Shown: positions 30,017-40,178, counted from the stretch's first letter. The stretch is DNA of 64,000 bases from Morganella morganii (GCF_019402645.1 NZ_VKKS01000001.1:3264920-3328919), one strand, 5' to 3'. Notes: generated by a model not told the origin, from the sequence alone. Numbers and translations are program-made.

Positions 30017-31078
30017 CTAAATATCGATCAACTGCGGTGTAATAAATATCACTAATTCACGGCGGCTGAGTTTATCGTATTGATGAGTAAAAAGCTTTCC
30101 CATCAATGGGATCGACGATAAATACGGCACACCTGTCACTTGTCTGCCTTTATCCTGCTGAAAAATCCCGCCGAGGATCAGGGTTTCCCCGCTGCGGACA
30201 ATCACCTGTGTGGTGATTTCCTGTTTATCAATAGAATACTGTTCACTGCCGTTCTGCATCAGCGCCGCACCGGGGGCATTGCGGCTGATATGCAGCGTCA
30301 GACGTACCTTATTATCCCGCAGGATCTGCGGCGTCACCTCCATGCCCAGCACCGCCTCACGGAACTGCACCTGTGAGCCGGATTCATGGTTTCGTGTGGT
30401 GTAAGGGATTTCCGCCCCCTGTTTGATACTGGCAGGATGCTCATGGGCAGTGGTCAGTCGCGGGCTGGCAACAATATCCAGTTGCTGCTCCTGCTCCAGT
30501 GCACTCAGTTCCATTTCCAGCAGATGCCCGCTGAGGCGGGCGATATTAAAGGTGAAGGTATTATTTCCCCGCGCCTGATGCAGCTGCAGACGGTTACCGG
30601 ACTCCGGTGATGACAGCACTGTTCCCCATTGCAACCCCAGTTCATGCAGCCCCTCACGGGAACCGGACACAATATGTGCTGTGATCTGCACCTGCTGCTG
30701 CGGCTGATCCATCTGTTCCAGCCAGGCTTCCGCCCGCGACAGCACATCCGGTTGTGCTTCTATAAAGAGGGAATTTGTCAGCGGGTCAGCCTCCGGTACC
30801 GCATTATCCGTGAACCATCCGCTGTGATGCTGTTTCAGCATAGTCAGCATGTCTGCCGCATCCGCATATTGCAGGGTAAAAGTGCGGCTTTGCCGGCTTT
30901 CTGTTATCAGTGGCGGAGAATGCAGTGAGGGAAGTTCTGTCAGCGCAGCCGGTTCCTCACTGATCATAACCGGCTGAAAAAGATCACGTGAATGCTGCCC
31001 GCCACAGGCAGCCGCCGTAAACAGCAGGCAACAGCCGGTGATAAGCCCGGCGGCTGATTTTGCCTTGTTAATCATCAT
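30017..31078 (-). CDS. hofQ: HofQ-type secretin with a HofP-like N-terminus
   Basis: The 353-residue protein is shorter than E. coli HofQ (412). From about residue 66 (RTFTLQYADAADML) it matches HofQ through the N1 domain and the secretin domain: EMELSALEQEQQLDIVASPRL (in part), ASIKQGAEIPY, EAVLGMEVTPQI and SGETLILGGIF. The N-terminal N0/STN domain of HofQ is missing. In its place are a hydrophobic leader and RDLFQPVMISEE, which resembles the RDPFKPPED part of HofP. I read this as an in-frame hofP-hofQ fusion. Secretins form outer-membrane pores for DNA uptake or pilus-like systems. It overlaps hofO by 11 bp. Confidence 0.85.
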   Translation of the reverse strand: MMINKAKSAAGLITGCCLLFTAAACGGQHSRDLFQPVMISEEPAALTELPSLHSPPLITESRQSRTFTLQYADAADMLTMLKQHHSGWFTDNAVPEADPLTNSLFIEAQPDVLSRAEAWLEQMDQPQQQVQITAHIVSGSREGLHELGLQWGTVLSSPESGNRLQLHQARGNNTFTFNIARLSGHLLEMELSALEQEQQLDIVASPRLTTAHEHPASIKQGAEIPYTTRNHESGSQVQFREAVLGMEVTPQILRDNKVRLTLHISRNAPGAALMQNGSEQYSIDKQEITTQVIVRSGETLILGGIFQQDKGRQVTGVPYLSSIPLMGKLFTHQYDKLSRRELVIFITPQLIDI

Positions 31079-31580
31079 GCCATTCCTTTTCTGAATCCGG
31101 TAAATCAGACCCCGGTAATGCCAGATGCAGCGTCATCTGCAACAGCGGCGGGGATGAGAGCGCTCCCGGAGTCAGAGGGTGCAGCGAGAGCCGGGTAATA
31201 GGCAATTGTGTGAGCTCTCCGCAGAGTGTATCCAGCAGCTCCGCCAGTACCGGGTAATGCGCCTCAAAGGTCAGCACCCAGCGTTCAGGCTGTTCCGGCG
31301 GCTCCTGCTGCCAGCCGGTCAGTACCGGCAGAGCACTTTCAGGCAACAGGGTAAACAGCGGCGGGATATCCGGGGCAGGCAGTGCAATAACCTCCGGCGA
31401 CGCCTGTTCTGACAGTACTGTCCGCCTCTGCAACTGCCGTAACTGTATATCTGTTTTTCCGGCTGCCGGTTGCAGATAAAAACACCACAATATCACACCA
31501 GCCGATAACCAGACCCCGGCAATCACACTCCACTGCACGCGACGGTACTGCGCATAGCGCCATACTGTATTCAGATTCAT
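31068..31580 (-). CDS. hofO: HofO-like (PilO-type) protein
   Basis: The 170-residue protein has a single N-terminal membrane helix (WSVIAGVWLSAGVILWCFYL, residues about 18-37) and a periplasmic part ending in a ferredoxin-like fold typical of PilO (LPITRLSLHPL, LLQMTLHLALP). E. coli HofO is 146 residues. It should work with HofN in the inner-membrane platform of the DNA-uptake machinery. The start overlaps hofN by 4 bp and the end overlaps hofQ. A separate hofP gene is absent. Confidence 0.75.
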   Translation of the reverse strand: MNLNTVWRYAQYRRVQWSVIAGVWLSAGVILWCFYLQPAAGKTDIQLRQLQRRTVLSEQASPEVIALPAPDIPPLFTLLPESALPVLTGWQQEPPEQPERWVLTFEAHYPVLAELLDTLCGELTQLPITRLSLHPLTPGALSSPPLLQMTLHLALPGSDLPDSEKEWHDD

Positions 31581-32137
31581 GGCCGGGATCCCCCGGTCAC
31601 CAATATGAACTGCCGGATATGTGCTGTTTTATGATGATGCAAACTGACCAGCCTGAACGGCATCAGCCCCGGCGGAGCATAATGTAATAAAGGATGAGAC
31701 GGGGCGATCACCTGCCGGCGGTTGACCGCCAGAGCATGGCGTAAGGTATTTTCTGTATCATGCTTTTGTCGTTCTGCCTGATAACGCGTCAGCCAGGCAT
31801 CTTCCGGCAGTTGCGCCTGCAAAAAGCCGAGCAGCTCCCGGTAACGGAGGTTTTCCCGCCCGGTTTTCTGCTGCCGTTTTCTGTCCGCTTCTGCCTGATG
31901 CTGTACGGCCAGCTGCCGGGCAAATTCGGCCCGCAGAGGTTCAAAGCGGGATTCCCGCTCATCAAATGCCGCCTGCAACAGTGCCAGATGCTGCACATTA
32001 AGCATGTGGGACAGATAAACCGGCAGAAGAGCGGATAACATCACACTTCCCGCCATCAGAAACCGGACAGTCATCCGGAGGAAGATTTCCCGTTTCAGCC
32101 GGGAGCGCCAGGCAGTCAGATTCACCCGGTGTGTCAT
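31577..32137 (-). CDS. hofN: HofN-like (PilN-type) protein
   Basis: The 186-residue protein opens with VNLTAWRSRLKREIFLR, the PilN-type cytoplasmic tag that binds PilM, followed by one membrane helix and a coiled-coil rich in Gln, Arg and Glu (residues about 55-95). FLQAQLPEDAWLT matches the E. coli HofN ALLPEHAWLT region. Translational overlap of 4 bp at both ends places it in a hofM-N-O-Q operon. Confidence 0.8.
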   Translation of the reverse strand: MTHRVNLTAWRSRLKREIFLRMTVRFLMAGSVMLSALLPVYLSHMLNVQHLALLQAAFDERESRFEPLRAEFARQLAVQHQAEADRKRQQKTGRENLRYRELLGFLQAQLPEDAWLTRYQAERQKHDTENTLRHALAVNRRQVIAPSHPLLHYAPPGLMPFRLVSLHHHKTAHIRQFILVTGGSRP

Positions 32138-32943
32138 AACCGCTCCTCCCCGCAGAGCACCATGCCTGCCGCTGCTGCATAGCCCGGCGGTACATCATCC
32201 GTCTCTGCATTGTCATAACAACGGCATTCCGGCTGCCATGCTTCCGGCAGCAGCACAGTATCGTGCAGACAGCACAGTGCCGCCAGTGTGTTATCAAAAC
32301 CGTGTGTTTTCAGCTCTGTTAATAATGACGTCAGTGTCAGATCAGCCCGCCCGCTCAGTACCGGCTGTGTTTCACCGGCAGCCCAGCAGATACTGTTACC
32401 CTGACGGAAAACCAGCCAGTCCTGTGCTGCCACACCCCGGGTGCGGGCAAAACTGTGCAGCGCACAGGGGATGATGCCGAGCACGGTCAGATCCGCGCGG
32501 AGTTCCGCCGCCAGCGACAACCACTGATCACGGACAGACCGGTGCAGCGCCGTCAGAATGATATCGCCGGAAAACCGCCGGTAATCATAGATAAGATCCT
32601 GATGACGTCCCGGAAATGTGCGCGCCAGCCAGGCATCAATCAGCGGCACCACGGCAGATTGTGCCACGCGGCTCTCCGGCAAGCGGATTTGCTGCTGAAG
32701 ACAGAGTGATACCGGCAATGCCGCCCGGCACACCGGACGTCTGCGAATACGCCTGCGCCATTTAGCCAGCGCTGTCGCGACCACTGACAGGCCGGACACG
32801 CCGTTTTCCGCTGATTCCGTTTCCGGCAGTGTCAGCGCGATAAAATCCTCAAAACACCACCCCCGGTATTTGCGCCGTGCCAGTGCTATCCTGATTTCCC
32901 CGTCCTGTAGGGCAATTCCCGCCATCCGTGAAGCAATCCGCAT
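32134..32943 (-). CDS. hofM: HofM-like (PilM-type) protein
   Basis: The 269-residue protein resembles HofM (E. coli 259), an actin-like ATPase-fold protein of the pilus platform. Features are GIALQDGEIRIALARRKYRGW at the start, split here as a beta strand pair, and DLIYDYRRFSGDIILTAL in the middle. I start at the ATG at 32943 (MRIASRMAGIAL); the frame is open further into the mrcA control region but family length supports this site. It diverges from mrcA as in E. coli. Confidence 0.8.
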   Translation of the reverse strand: MRIASRMAGIALQDGEIRIALARRKYRGWCFEDFIALTLPETESAENGVSGLSVVATALAKWRRRIRRRPVCRAALPVSLCLQQQIRLPESRVAQSAVVPLIDAWLARTFPGRHQDLIYDYRRFSGDIILTALHRSVRDQWLSLAAELRADLTVLGIIPCALHSFARTRGVAAQDWLVFRQGNSICWAAGETQPVLSGRADLTLTSLLTELKTHGFDNTLAALCCLHDTVLLPEAWQPECRCYDNAETDDVPPGYAAAAGMVLCGEERL

Positions 32944-33094
32944 AAATAATCCCTGTATTATTGATATGAGAAATAATTTTTTTCTCTTAATTTTCCGTCG
33001 GTTATAAAATACGTATTCAAGAAACGTATGAAGCTTTATACTACAGGGTCGCTGTTTATAAACTGTCCACCACACGGCTAACGGAAATTTTCAG

Positions 33095-35620
33095 GTGAAG
33101 TTCTTAAAGTATTTATTGATCTTTGTTGTCTGTTGCATTTTTCTTGGAGCAGCATCGATATATGGCATGTACAAATATGTCGAGGCAGATCTGCCCGATG
33201 TGGCCACGCTGAAAGATGTCAAATTACAGACACCAATGCAGGTCTACAGCGCGGACGGCGAACTGATTGCCCAGTTCGGTGAAAAACGCCGTATTCCGCT
33301 GACACTCAGCCAGATCCCGCCGATGGTAAGGAACGCCTTTATCGCGACGGAAGACAGCCGTTTCTATGACCATCACGGAATCGACCCTATCGGAATTTTC
33401 CGTGCAGCATCTGTTGCCATGACCTCCGGCCGGGCATCACAGGGCGCCAGTACCATCACACAGCAGCTTGCCCGTAACTTCTTCCTGAGTCCGGAAAAAA
33501 CCGTTATCCGTAAAGTAAAGGAAGCGTTCCTGGCAATCCGCATCGAACAGATGCTGACCAAAGATGAAATTCTTGAGCTGTATCTGAACAAAATTTACCT
33601 CGGCCAGCGCGCTTACGGCGTGGGAGCTGCGGCTTATGTCTATTTCGGCAAAAGCCTTGATCAGCTGACACTCAGTGAGATAGCGGTGATCGCCGGGCTG
33701 CCGAAGGCACCGTCCACCTTTAACCCGCTTTACTCCAAATCCCGGGCTCTGGCCCGCCGTAATGTGGTGCTGACGCGGATGCTGGAAGAGAATTACATTA
33801 CCCGTGCACAGTATGATGAAGCACGTAATGAGCCGATTGAAGCCCGTTATCACGCCCCTGAAATTGATTTTTCCGCGCCGTATCTGGCGGAAATGGTTCG
33901 CATGGCGATGATCGAAAAGTACGGAGAAAATGCCTATACCGATGGCTATAAGGTCTATACCACCGTCAAACGCAAAGATCAGCTCAGTGCCGAAGATGCC
34001 GTTCACAACGGTATTATCGATTATGATATGCGCCACGGTTACCGGGGCGCACAGCAGGTACTGTGGCCGCAGAATAGTGCGGCATGGGATACAGAACAGA
34101 TCCTGAGTAAACTGAAAACATTACAGGTCTACGGCCCGCTGAATCCCGGTGTGGTGCTCAGTGCGGATGCCAACCGCGCGCAGGTCATGCTCAAAGACGG
34201 CTCCACCATCGACCTGACCATGGACAGTATGCGCTGGGCACGGAAGTTTATTTCTGATCGCTCCATGGGCCCGGCACCACGTGCAGTGAACGGGGTGGTT
34301 CATGCCGGTGAGCAGATCCGGGTGCGTCGGAATAAAGACCGCTGGATGCTGTCACAGATACCTGATGTCAATTCTGCCCTGGTGGCACTCAATCCGTCAG
34401 ACGGTGCAGTGATCGCGCTGGTCGGCGGCTTTGATTTCGGACTGAGTAAATTCAACCGTGTCACCCAGTCTCTGCGCCAGGTCGGCTCCAGCATCAAACC
34501 ATTGCTGTACACCGCCGCGCTGGATAAAGGCCTGACACTCGCCTCCCTGCTCAATGACCTGCCGATTGTCCGTGCGGACGGCGCGGGTCCGGACTGGCGG
34601 CCGAAAAATTCACCGCCGCGTTATGACGGCCCGATACGTCTGCGTCAGGGTCTGGGACAATCGAAAAACGTGGTGATGGTTCGTGCCATGCGGGCAATGG
34701 GTGTAAATTATGCTGCCGATTATCTGCTGCGCTTCGGCTTCCCGGACAGCAACATTGTCCGGACAGAATCCATGGCGCTCGGTTCTTCCTCCTTCACCCC
34801 GATGCAGATGGTGAGAGGCTACGCGGTTATGACCAACGGCGGCTATCTGGTCGATCCGTATTTTATCAGCCGGATTGATAACACGGACGGCAAAACCCTG
34901 TTCACCGCAGAGCCGAAAATCGCCTGTCCGCAGTGTACCAATATCCCTGTGATTTACGGCGAAGGTTCGCATGACCTAGAAAGCAGCCTGAATAAAGACG
35001 CGCTGGAAACCGATGTGGCAAAATCAGACAGCCGGCCGCAGGAGAATGACCAGCCGGCAGCACCGGAAGCAGACCTGGGAAAAGCACCGCCGGCCGGCAG
35101 TGATTCCCCGTATGCACCGCATGTCGTCAGTACTCAGGTGGCCTTCCTGATCAAAGACGCCATGAACTCCAATATCTATGGCGAACCGGGCTGGAGCGGA
35201 ACCGGCTGGCGGGCAATGCGGGATATCAAACGCCGCGACCTCGGCGGCAAGACCGGAACCACCAACAGCTCAAAAGATGCCTGGTTTGTCGGCTACGGCC
35301 CGGACATTGTAGCTGCGGTCTGGATTGGTTTTGATGAAAACGCCCGTGACCTCGGCCGTGGTGAGGCCGGTGCGAAAAGCGCCCAGCCTATCTGGAACGA
35401 CTTTATGAAAGTTGCGCTGGAAGGTGTACCGGAGCGCAAAGATCCGCCGCCACCGGGAATTATCTCCGTTCAGATTGATCGCAGCACCGGTAAGCTGGGC
35501 TCCGGTGCCAACTCCCGTTCCGAATACTTTATCAAAGGAACCGAGCCGGCAGATTACGGTGTGTCTGAAGTGGGTACAACCATTATTCAGCAGGACGGTG
35601 GTTCGGAAGAACTGTTCTGA
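33095..35620 (+). CDS. mrcA: Penicillin-binding protein 1A
   Basis: The 841-residue bifunctional peptidoglycan synthase has a membrane helix at residues 6-26, a transglycosylase domain with the catalytic Glu in ATEDSRFYDHHG, and a transpeptidase domain with VGSSIKP (SxxK), GQSKN (SxN-type) and GGKTGTT (KTG). It begins with a GTG codon, as E. coli mrcA does, and MKFLKYLLIFVVCC aligns with that start. It is divergent from hofM. A strong terminator follows. Confidence 0.97.
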   Translation: MKFLKYLLIFVVCCIFLGAASIYGMYKYVEADLPDVATLKDVKLQTPMQVYSADGELIAQFGEKRRIPLTLSQIPPMVRNAFIATEDSRFYDHHGIDPIGIFRAASVAMTSGRASQGASTITQQLARNFFLSPEKTVIRKVKEAFLAIRIEQMLTKDEILELYLNKIYLGQRAYGVGAAAYVYFGKSLDQLTLSEIAVIAGLPKAPSTFNPLYSKSRALARRNVVLTRMLEENYITRAQYDEARNEPIEARYHAPEIDFSAPYLAEMVRMAMIEKYGENAYTDGYKVYTTVKRKDQLSAEDAVHNGIIDYDMRHGYRGAQQVLWPQNSAAWDTEQILSKLKTLQVYGPLNPGVVLSADANRAQVMLKDGSTIDLTMDSMRWARKFISDRSMGPAPRAVNGVVHAGEQIRVRRNKDRWMLSQIPDVNSALVALNPSDGAVIALVGGFDFGLSKFNRVTQSLRQVGSSIKPLLYTAALDKGLTLASLLNDLPIVRADGAGPDWRPKNSPPRYDGPIRLRQGLGQSKNVVMVRAMRAMGVNYAADYLLRFGFPDSNIVRTESMALGSSSFTPMQMVRGYAVMTNGGYLVDPYFISRIDNTDGKTLFTAEPKIACPQCTNIPVIYGEGSHDLESSLNKDALETDVAKSDSRPQENDQPAAPEADLGKAPPAGSDSPYAPHVVSTQVAFLIKDAMNSNIYGEPGWSGTGWRAMRDIKRRDLGGKTGTTNSSKDAWFVGYGPDIVAAVWIGFDENARDLGRGEAGAKSAQPIWNDFMKVALEGVPERKDPPPPGIISVQIDRSTGKLGSGANSRSEYFIKGTEPADYGVSEVGTTIIQQDGGSEELF

Positions 35621-35636
35621 CAAGGCTGATAAAGAC

Positions 35637-35666
35637 AAAAAGGCTGCCCGCGGGCAGCCTTTTTTC
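35637..35666. terminator. Terminator between convergent mrcA and nudE
   Basis: AAAAAGGCTGCCCG and CGGGCAGCCTTTTT form a perfect stem with A-run before and T-run after, suited to both strands. Confidence 0.92.
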
Positions 35667-35739
35667 AATCGCAGTTACTTAACACAAATGAATGTCTTTT
35701 TTCGATGATTAACGCAGATCGATTTGTGTTAAAAATAGC

Positions 35740-36294
35740 TTAATGTCCGGTACGCTGTAAAAATTGCTGCGCCAGAAACAGCGCTGTAATATTACGGGCT
35801 TCGTTAAAATCCGGATGCGTCAGCAGATCCATCATCTTACTGACCGGCCAGCGCTCCTGAACCAGCGGTTCCGGCTCATCGCCTTCCAGCTTTTCAGGAT
35901 ACAGCCCTTCCGCCAGCAGGATATTCATCTGCCCGGAGAAATAGGACGGGGACATTGTGACCCGGCGCAGCGGCGTCAGTGTACGGGCGCCAAACCCGAT
36001 TTCTTCTTTCAGCTCGCGGTTGGCGGCAGTCAGCATATCTTCACCCGGATCGACAGCGCCTTTCGGGAAACCCAGTTCATAGCTGTCCACACCTGCCGCG
36101 TATTCACGGATCAGGATAAGTTCGTTATTTATCACGGGGACAATCAGAACAGATTCACGGGTTGCAGGACGCATACGCTCATAGATTCGTTCCGCACCAT
36201 TACTGAATTTCAGTGCGACAGACTGGACAGTAAACAAACGGGATTGGGCAACAGTCTCGACGCGGATAATTTTCGGTTTTTGTAATTCAGCCAT
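35740..36294 (-). CDS. nudE: ADP compounds hydrolase NudE
   Basis: The 184-residue Nudix hydrolase has the box GAVDPGEDMLTAANRELKEE, continuing IGFG, that binds Mg2+. It splits ADP-ribose, NADH and diadenosine compounds. The start at 36294 (MAELQKPKIIRVETVAQS) agrees with NudE homologues; the frame extends upstream through a hydrophobic stretch that I take as non-coding. It faces igaA across a 342-bp divergent region. Confidence 0.93.
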   Translation of the reverse strand: MAELQKPKIIRVETVAQSRLFTVQSVALKFSNGAERIYERMRPATRESVLIVPVINNELILIREYAAGVDSYELGFPKGAVDPGEDMLTAANRELKEEIGFGARTLTPLRRVTMSPSYFSGQMNILLAEGLYPEKLEGDEPEPLVQERWPVSKMMDLLTHPDFNEARNITALFLAQQFLQRTGH

Positions 36295-36636
36295 GTATGC
36301 CTCTGCACGTAATATAAAAACGCAGTACAACAATACAGTGTAAAACTGTACAGCATAAAACAGTACCGCTTTGCGAATAAGTAAAAACCGGGGTAAATTT
36401 CCCGGCTCACTCACTTATTGCTCTGCTTCATATTACCCGTTCCTGAGACAAAGAAAAGCACCGGGCGGGATGAATGAATAACAATAACCCGCAGCATAAT
36501 CAGCAGGTGAAAGAGAAAATAATCAGTTATAACAGACTGTTATTTAAAATAATTTTTTTTGCATAATCAGAAAAGGCCGATTTTTTAACGGCCTCCTTCA
36601 CTGTTATGCTGCACAGGTAATTACGACGGGGAAAAA
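36295..36636. promoter_or_regulatory. Divergent nudE/igaA control region
   Basis: The stretch is AT-rich and without a credible gene. It must hold both promoters. A small palindrome (AGGCCG and CGGCCT around a T-run, 36575-36595) lies about 45 bp before igaA; I cannot assign it. Confidence 0.5.
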
Positions 36637-38760
36637 ATGAATATCACCCTCATTATAGCGGCCGCTCTGGTGATCGGTTGTCTTATAATGGTTTCTGTTA
36701 TCAGTCGCCGGCGGAGACAGCTCCGAGCAGGTTATGCGTTACCCTCACTGGCAAGTCTGACACACCACCGGCCGGGCGCAGATGAAATTCAGGCCATTGA
36801 GCACCACCTGACCCGCGCTGCCCGGCAGGCTGTCAGTGATGATCTGCATTTTACATTACCGGCGTTCCCCGGAAAAAGTGCTCACGTCTATCGTCTGTGC
36901 AACCGCATTACCCGTTATGCCATCCCGGAGAAAAACGGACAACAGTGGCATTACTACATTGAAGGCAATGAGGTTTATCTGCCTGCGGTCCTGGATGAAT
37001 TTATTCAGACCACAAATGTCATTGATGTGGTGTTTACTGCCCGGGTGCCGATGATTGTCGGGCTGAACGGCCATGACTTACGTGAGTTTACTGACGACTA
37101 CCCTCTGACAAGGCCAATGACAAAAAATAATGATGTACCGGTACAGGCTGCGATACTGACTAACAGCAATGCTGATATTGAGTTTCTCGGCACGCGCAAA
37201 GAGAGCCGGCAGGAACATAACCTGCAGCACAGTCACGGATTTATCAGCAGCACGCTGATTATCTGCGGCGTGCTGGCGGCACTCACCGCAGTCTTTATGC
37301 CGCCGTTTTTATTTTACTGGATGATGGCCGCCGGTGCCGGGCTGCTGCTGCCGGGCATCATATTGTCACTGATCCCGATCCATAACCGCCGCCGTCTGCG
37401 GGATATTCAGTGCTACCGGGGTATCCCGAAACGCTGGGGTCTGTTCGGCGATTTTGACCACAGCCAGAAACACAGTATTTCACTCGGCGGTATCGACCTG
37501 ATTTATCCGCGCCACTGGGAACCCTGGCTTCATCATGATCTGGGGTCTGTCACACAGATTGAAATGTATGAAGATCAGCAGGTTGTCCGCCAGGGGAAAT
37601 ACCTCTCTCTGCGTGAGGAATCCACACACTTCCCATATTACCGCTACGGAAAAAATCTCCTGATCACCCTGACCAGCGCCTTTGCCCTGCTGGTTCTGGC
37701 CTGTAATCAACCGGTCAATTTGCCGGTCAAACTGGCCTTAAACTGGCTGACCGGCACAGAAACCAAAGTCACCACAAATTTCAGTGAACTCCAGAACATG
37801 CCGCTCTATGTGGGGGATTTTCTGGAAGCCAAAGGCGTGGGGATGTGCTATATGCCGCCGAACCTCTCCGCCCAGGACAAACCCAATTTCCGGGCGTTTG
37901 ACTGCTCCGGTATTTACTGGAATAACGCGTCCCCGCTCCCTGTGCCGGAATCCGAACAGGTTGATCGCGCCGCCGCACTGCTTGCCGAACTGAATAATCA
38001 GCTACATCCCGATGCCGGGTCCCGTAAAGTGAACGACAGTCTGCGCAATGTCATCACCCGCTCCGGAATGAGCCTGCTGGACGATTTCTCCTCACTGGTT
38101 CTGAAAACCCAGGCATTATGTGAATTTGAAAATAGTGACTGTGTCCGGCTGAAAAACGCCCTCGTCAATCTGGGGAATTCCCCGAACTGGGAAAATTTAT
38201 TAGCCCGCGCCAAAGCCGGTAAACTGGAGCAATCAAATGTTTTATTGCGTCCGGCAAGTGCAGAGGCCTTGGAAAAACTGGTTATCGCCACCACATCTAC
38301 TGCTATAAGCAAAGAAGTGGAAAATGCGGCGATGCGGCTGAACAGCCCGCCGCCGGGTGGCGTGCTGCTCATCAGTGATGAAGGTAAATCACTGGTGGAA
38401 AACGCCCCGGCCAATGAACAGACTGAGGAAATGACGCCGCTGGCGCGCTGGCAGTCCCTGCAGAAGCTCTCCAATATGCTGCTGCACACGCCGTTTGAGG
38501 TTCAGGGCATTGTCACGGATGTGTCTGTGGATGCCAACGGCACCCGTCATATCCTGCTGCACTTCCAGCCGGATAATGTCATGCTGGCGCGTTTTATCGG
38601 CAGCTGCATTTTACTGGTCGTCTTTTCCCTTCTGACCATAATCAACGGCATCTATACGTTTATCCGCTGGCGTAAGCGCCGCCGCCGGATGACCGATATC
38701 CGCCGTTATTACGACAACTGCTTCCGGCACGACTACCCTTCTTCTGAGGTGCAGCCGTAA
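36637..38760 (+). CDS. igaA: Rcs phosphorelay inhibitor IgaA
   Basis: The 707-residue inner-membrane protein matches IgaA/YrfF (about 711). A membrane helix lies at residues 2-22, two more near 205-245, one near 348 and one near 655-675. Between the last two is a large periplasmic domain with four Cys (e.g. KGVGMCYMPP, FDCSGIYW, ALCEFENSDC). IgaA holds back the Rcs envelope-stress system by contacting RcsD, while RcsF relieves it. It precedes hslR and hslO, as in E. coli. Confidence 0.94.
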   Translation: MNITLIIAAALVIGCLIMVSVISRRRRQLRAGYALPSLASLTHHRPGADEIQAIEHHLTRAARQAVSDDLHFTLPAFPGKSAHVYRLCNRITRYAIPEKNGQQWHYYIEGNEVYLPAVLDEFIQTTNVIDVVFTARVPMIVGLNGHDLREFTDDYPLTRPMTKNNDVPVQAAILTNSNADIEFLGTRKESRQEHNLQHSHGFISSTLIICGVLAALTAVFMPPFLFYWMMAAGAGLLLPGIILSLIPIHNRRRLRDIQCYRGIPKRWGLFGDFDHSQKHSISLGGIDLIYPRHWEPWLHHDLGSVTQIEMYEDQQVVRQGKYLSLREESTHFPYYRYGKNLLITLTSAFALLVLACNQPVNLPVKLALNWLTGTETKVTTNFSELQNMPLYVGDFLEAKGVGMCYMPPNLSAQDKPNFRAFDCSGIYWNNASPLPVPESEQVDRAAALLAELNNQLHPDAGSRKVNDSLRNVITRSGMSLLDDFSSLVLKTQALCEFENSDCVRLKNALVNLGNSPNWENLLARAKAGKLEQSNVLLRPASAEALEKLVIATTSTAISKEVENAAMRLNSPPPGGVLLISDEGKSLVENAPANEQTEEMTPLARWQSLQKLSNMLLHTPFEVQGIVTDVSVDANGTRHILLHFQPDNVMLARFIGSCILLVVFSLLTIINGIYTFIRWRKRRRRMTDIRRYYDNCFRHDYPSSEVQP

Positions 38761-38788
38761 CGGCTGCACTGTCTGTCACGGAGTAACC

Positions 38789-39205
38789 ATGCAACAGGTT
38801 TCACAGGTCACAGAACCTGTCCGCCTTGATAAATGGCTCTGGGCGGCACGGTTTTATAAAACCCGCTCTATTGCCAGAACCATGATTGACGGCGGCAAAA
38901 TTCACTATAACGGGCAGCGGACCAGACCCGGAAAGCTGGTTGAAAACGGCGCGGTTATCGTCCTGCGTCAGGGAAATGATGAACGGACAATCCGCGTGCT
39001 GGGGATCACTGACAAGCGCCTGAGCGCGCCGCTGGCACAAAAACTCTGGGAAGAAACCCCGGAGAGCATCGAAAAACGTGAAAAAACCGCACTTGCACGT
39101 AAAATGAATGCCCTGACGATGCCGCACCCGGAACGACGTCCTGATAAAAAGGAACGACGGACATTGTTAAAATTTAAACACAGTAATTCAGATACCGCTG
39201 AATAA
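38789..39205 (+). CDS. hslR: Ribosome-associated heat-shock protein HslR (Hsp15)
   Basis: The 138-residue protein has an S4 RNA-binding domain (VRLDKWLWAARFYKTRSIA, residues 11-29) and a basic C-terminal tail. It binds free 50S subunits that carry nascent chains and frees the tRNA. It lies 28 bp after igaA and 25 bp before hslO. Confidence 0.95.
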   Translation: MQQVSQVTEPVRLDKWLWAARFYKTRSIARTMIDGGKIHYNGQRTRPGKLVENGAVIVLRQGNDERTIRVLGITDKRLSAPLAQKLWEETPESIEKREKTALARKMNALTMPHPERRPDKKERRTLLKFKHSNSDTAE

Positions 39206-39230
39206 CCGGCGGTTAAGATGAGAGAAAATT

Positions 39231-40121
39231 ATGTCTGCACGACAAGATACATTACACCGGTTCCTGTTTAACAAAAGTGATGTCCGGGGAGAACTGGTCA
39301 ATGCTTCCGGCACATTACAGCAAATCCTGGATAACCATCATTATCCGGAACCTGTCCGCCGCCTGCTCGGTGAACTGCTGGTCTGCACCAGCCTGCTGAC
39401 CGCAACCCTGAAATTTGAAGGGGATATCACCGTTCAGATCCAGGGAGATGGCCCGGTCCGTCTGGCCGTAATCAACGGCAACAACCACCAGCAGATGCGC
39501 GGGGTCGCCCGTATGAACGGCGATGTCCCTGCCGGTGCCGGTTTCCACGACATGATCGGCAAAGGTTTCATGGTGATCACCATTACACCACGTCAGGGTG
39601 AGCGTTATCAGGGCATTGTGGCACTGGAAGGGGATACCCTCGAAGCGTGCCTGGATGCCTATTTCCGTCAGTCTGAACAGTTGCCGACCAGCCTGTTTGT
39701 CCGCGTTGCGGAACACGACGGCAAAATGCAGGCTGCGGGGATGCTGTTACAGGCACTGCCGTCATCAGCGGAGGCCCGTACTCCGGAAGAAACGCAGAAC
39801 ATGTTCAGTCATCTGATGCAGCTGACCGCCACCATTTCGTCTGATGAGCTCTTCACTCTGGATGCCGAAACCATCCTGTATCGTCTCTATCACGAAGAAG
39901 ACGTTGTGCTGTATGATCCGGCACCAATAGCGTTTCATTGCGGTTGTTCCCGCAAACGCTGCGCAGATACGCTGGTAACCCTGCCGGAAGAGGATGTTAA
40001 TAATATTTTGCAGGAAGATGGCGAGATTGATATGGAGTGTGAATACTGCGGTACGCATCATATCTTTAATGAGCAGGATATTAGTGAAATCCGCAGTCAG
40101 AAAAACGCCGCTCTGCACTGA
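39231..40121 (+). CDS. hslO: Redox-regulated chaperone Hsp33 (HslO)
   Basis: The 296-residue protein has the C-terminal zinc switch: HCGCSRKRC near residues 238-246 and CEYCG near 271. Oxidation of these Cys releases zinc and turns on the holdase. The N-terminal part ([15 protein letters not shown]) is the family start. Follows hslR by 25 bp. Confidence 0.96.
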   Translation: MSARQDTLHRFLFNKSDVRGELVNASGTLQQILDNHHYPEPVRRLLGELLVCTSLLTATLKFEGDITVQIQGDGPVRLAVINGNNHQQMRGVARMNGDVPAGAGFHDMIGKGFMVITITPRQGERYQGIVALEGDTLEACLDAYFRQSEQLPTSLFVRVAEHDGKMQAAGMLLQALPSSAEARTPEETQNMFSHLMQLTATISSDELFTLDAETILYRLYHEEDVVLYDPAPIAFHCGCSRKRCADTLVTLPEEDVNNILQEDGEIDMECEYCGTHHIFNEQDISEIRSQKNAALH

Positions 40122-40144
40122 TTCGTTTTAGCTGATGCAACACC

Positions 40145-40178
40145 AGGCCGCACCGGGCTTCCCGGGTGCGGCCTTTTT
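40145..40178 (+). terminator. Rho-independent terminator after hslO
   Basis: GGCCGCACCGGG pairs with the following CCCGGGTGCGGCC, and TTTTTATTTATTTTTT follows. Confidence 0.88.
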
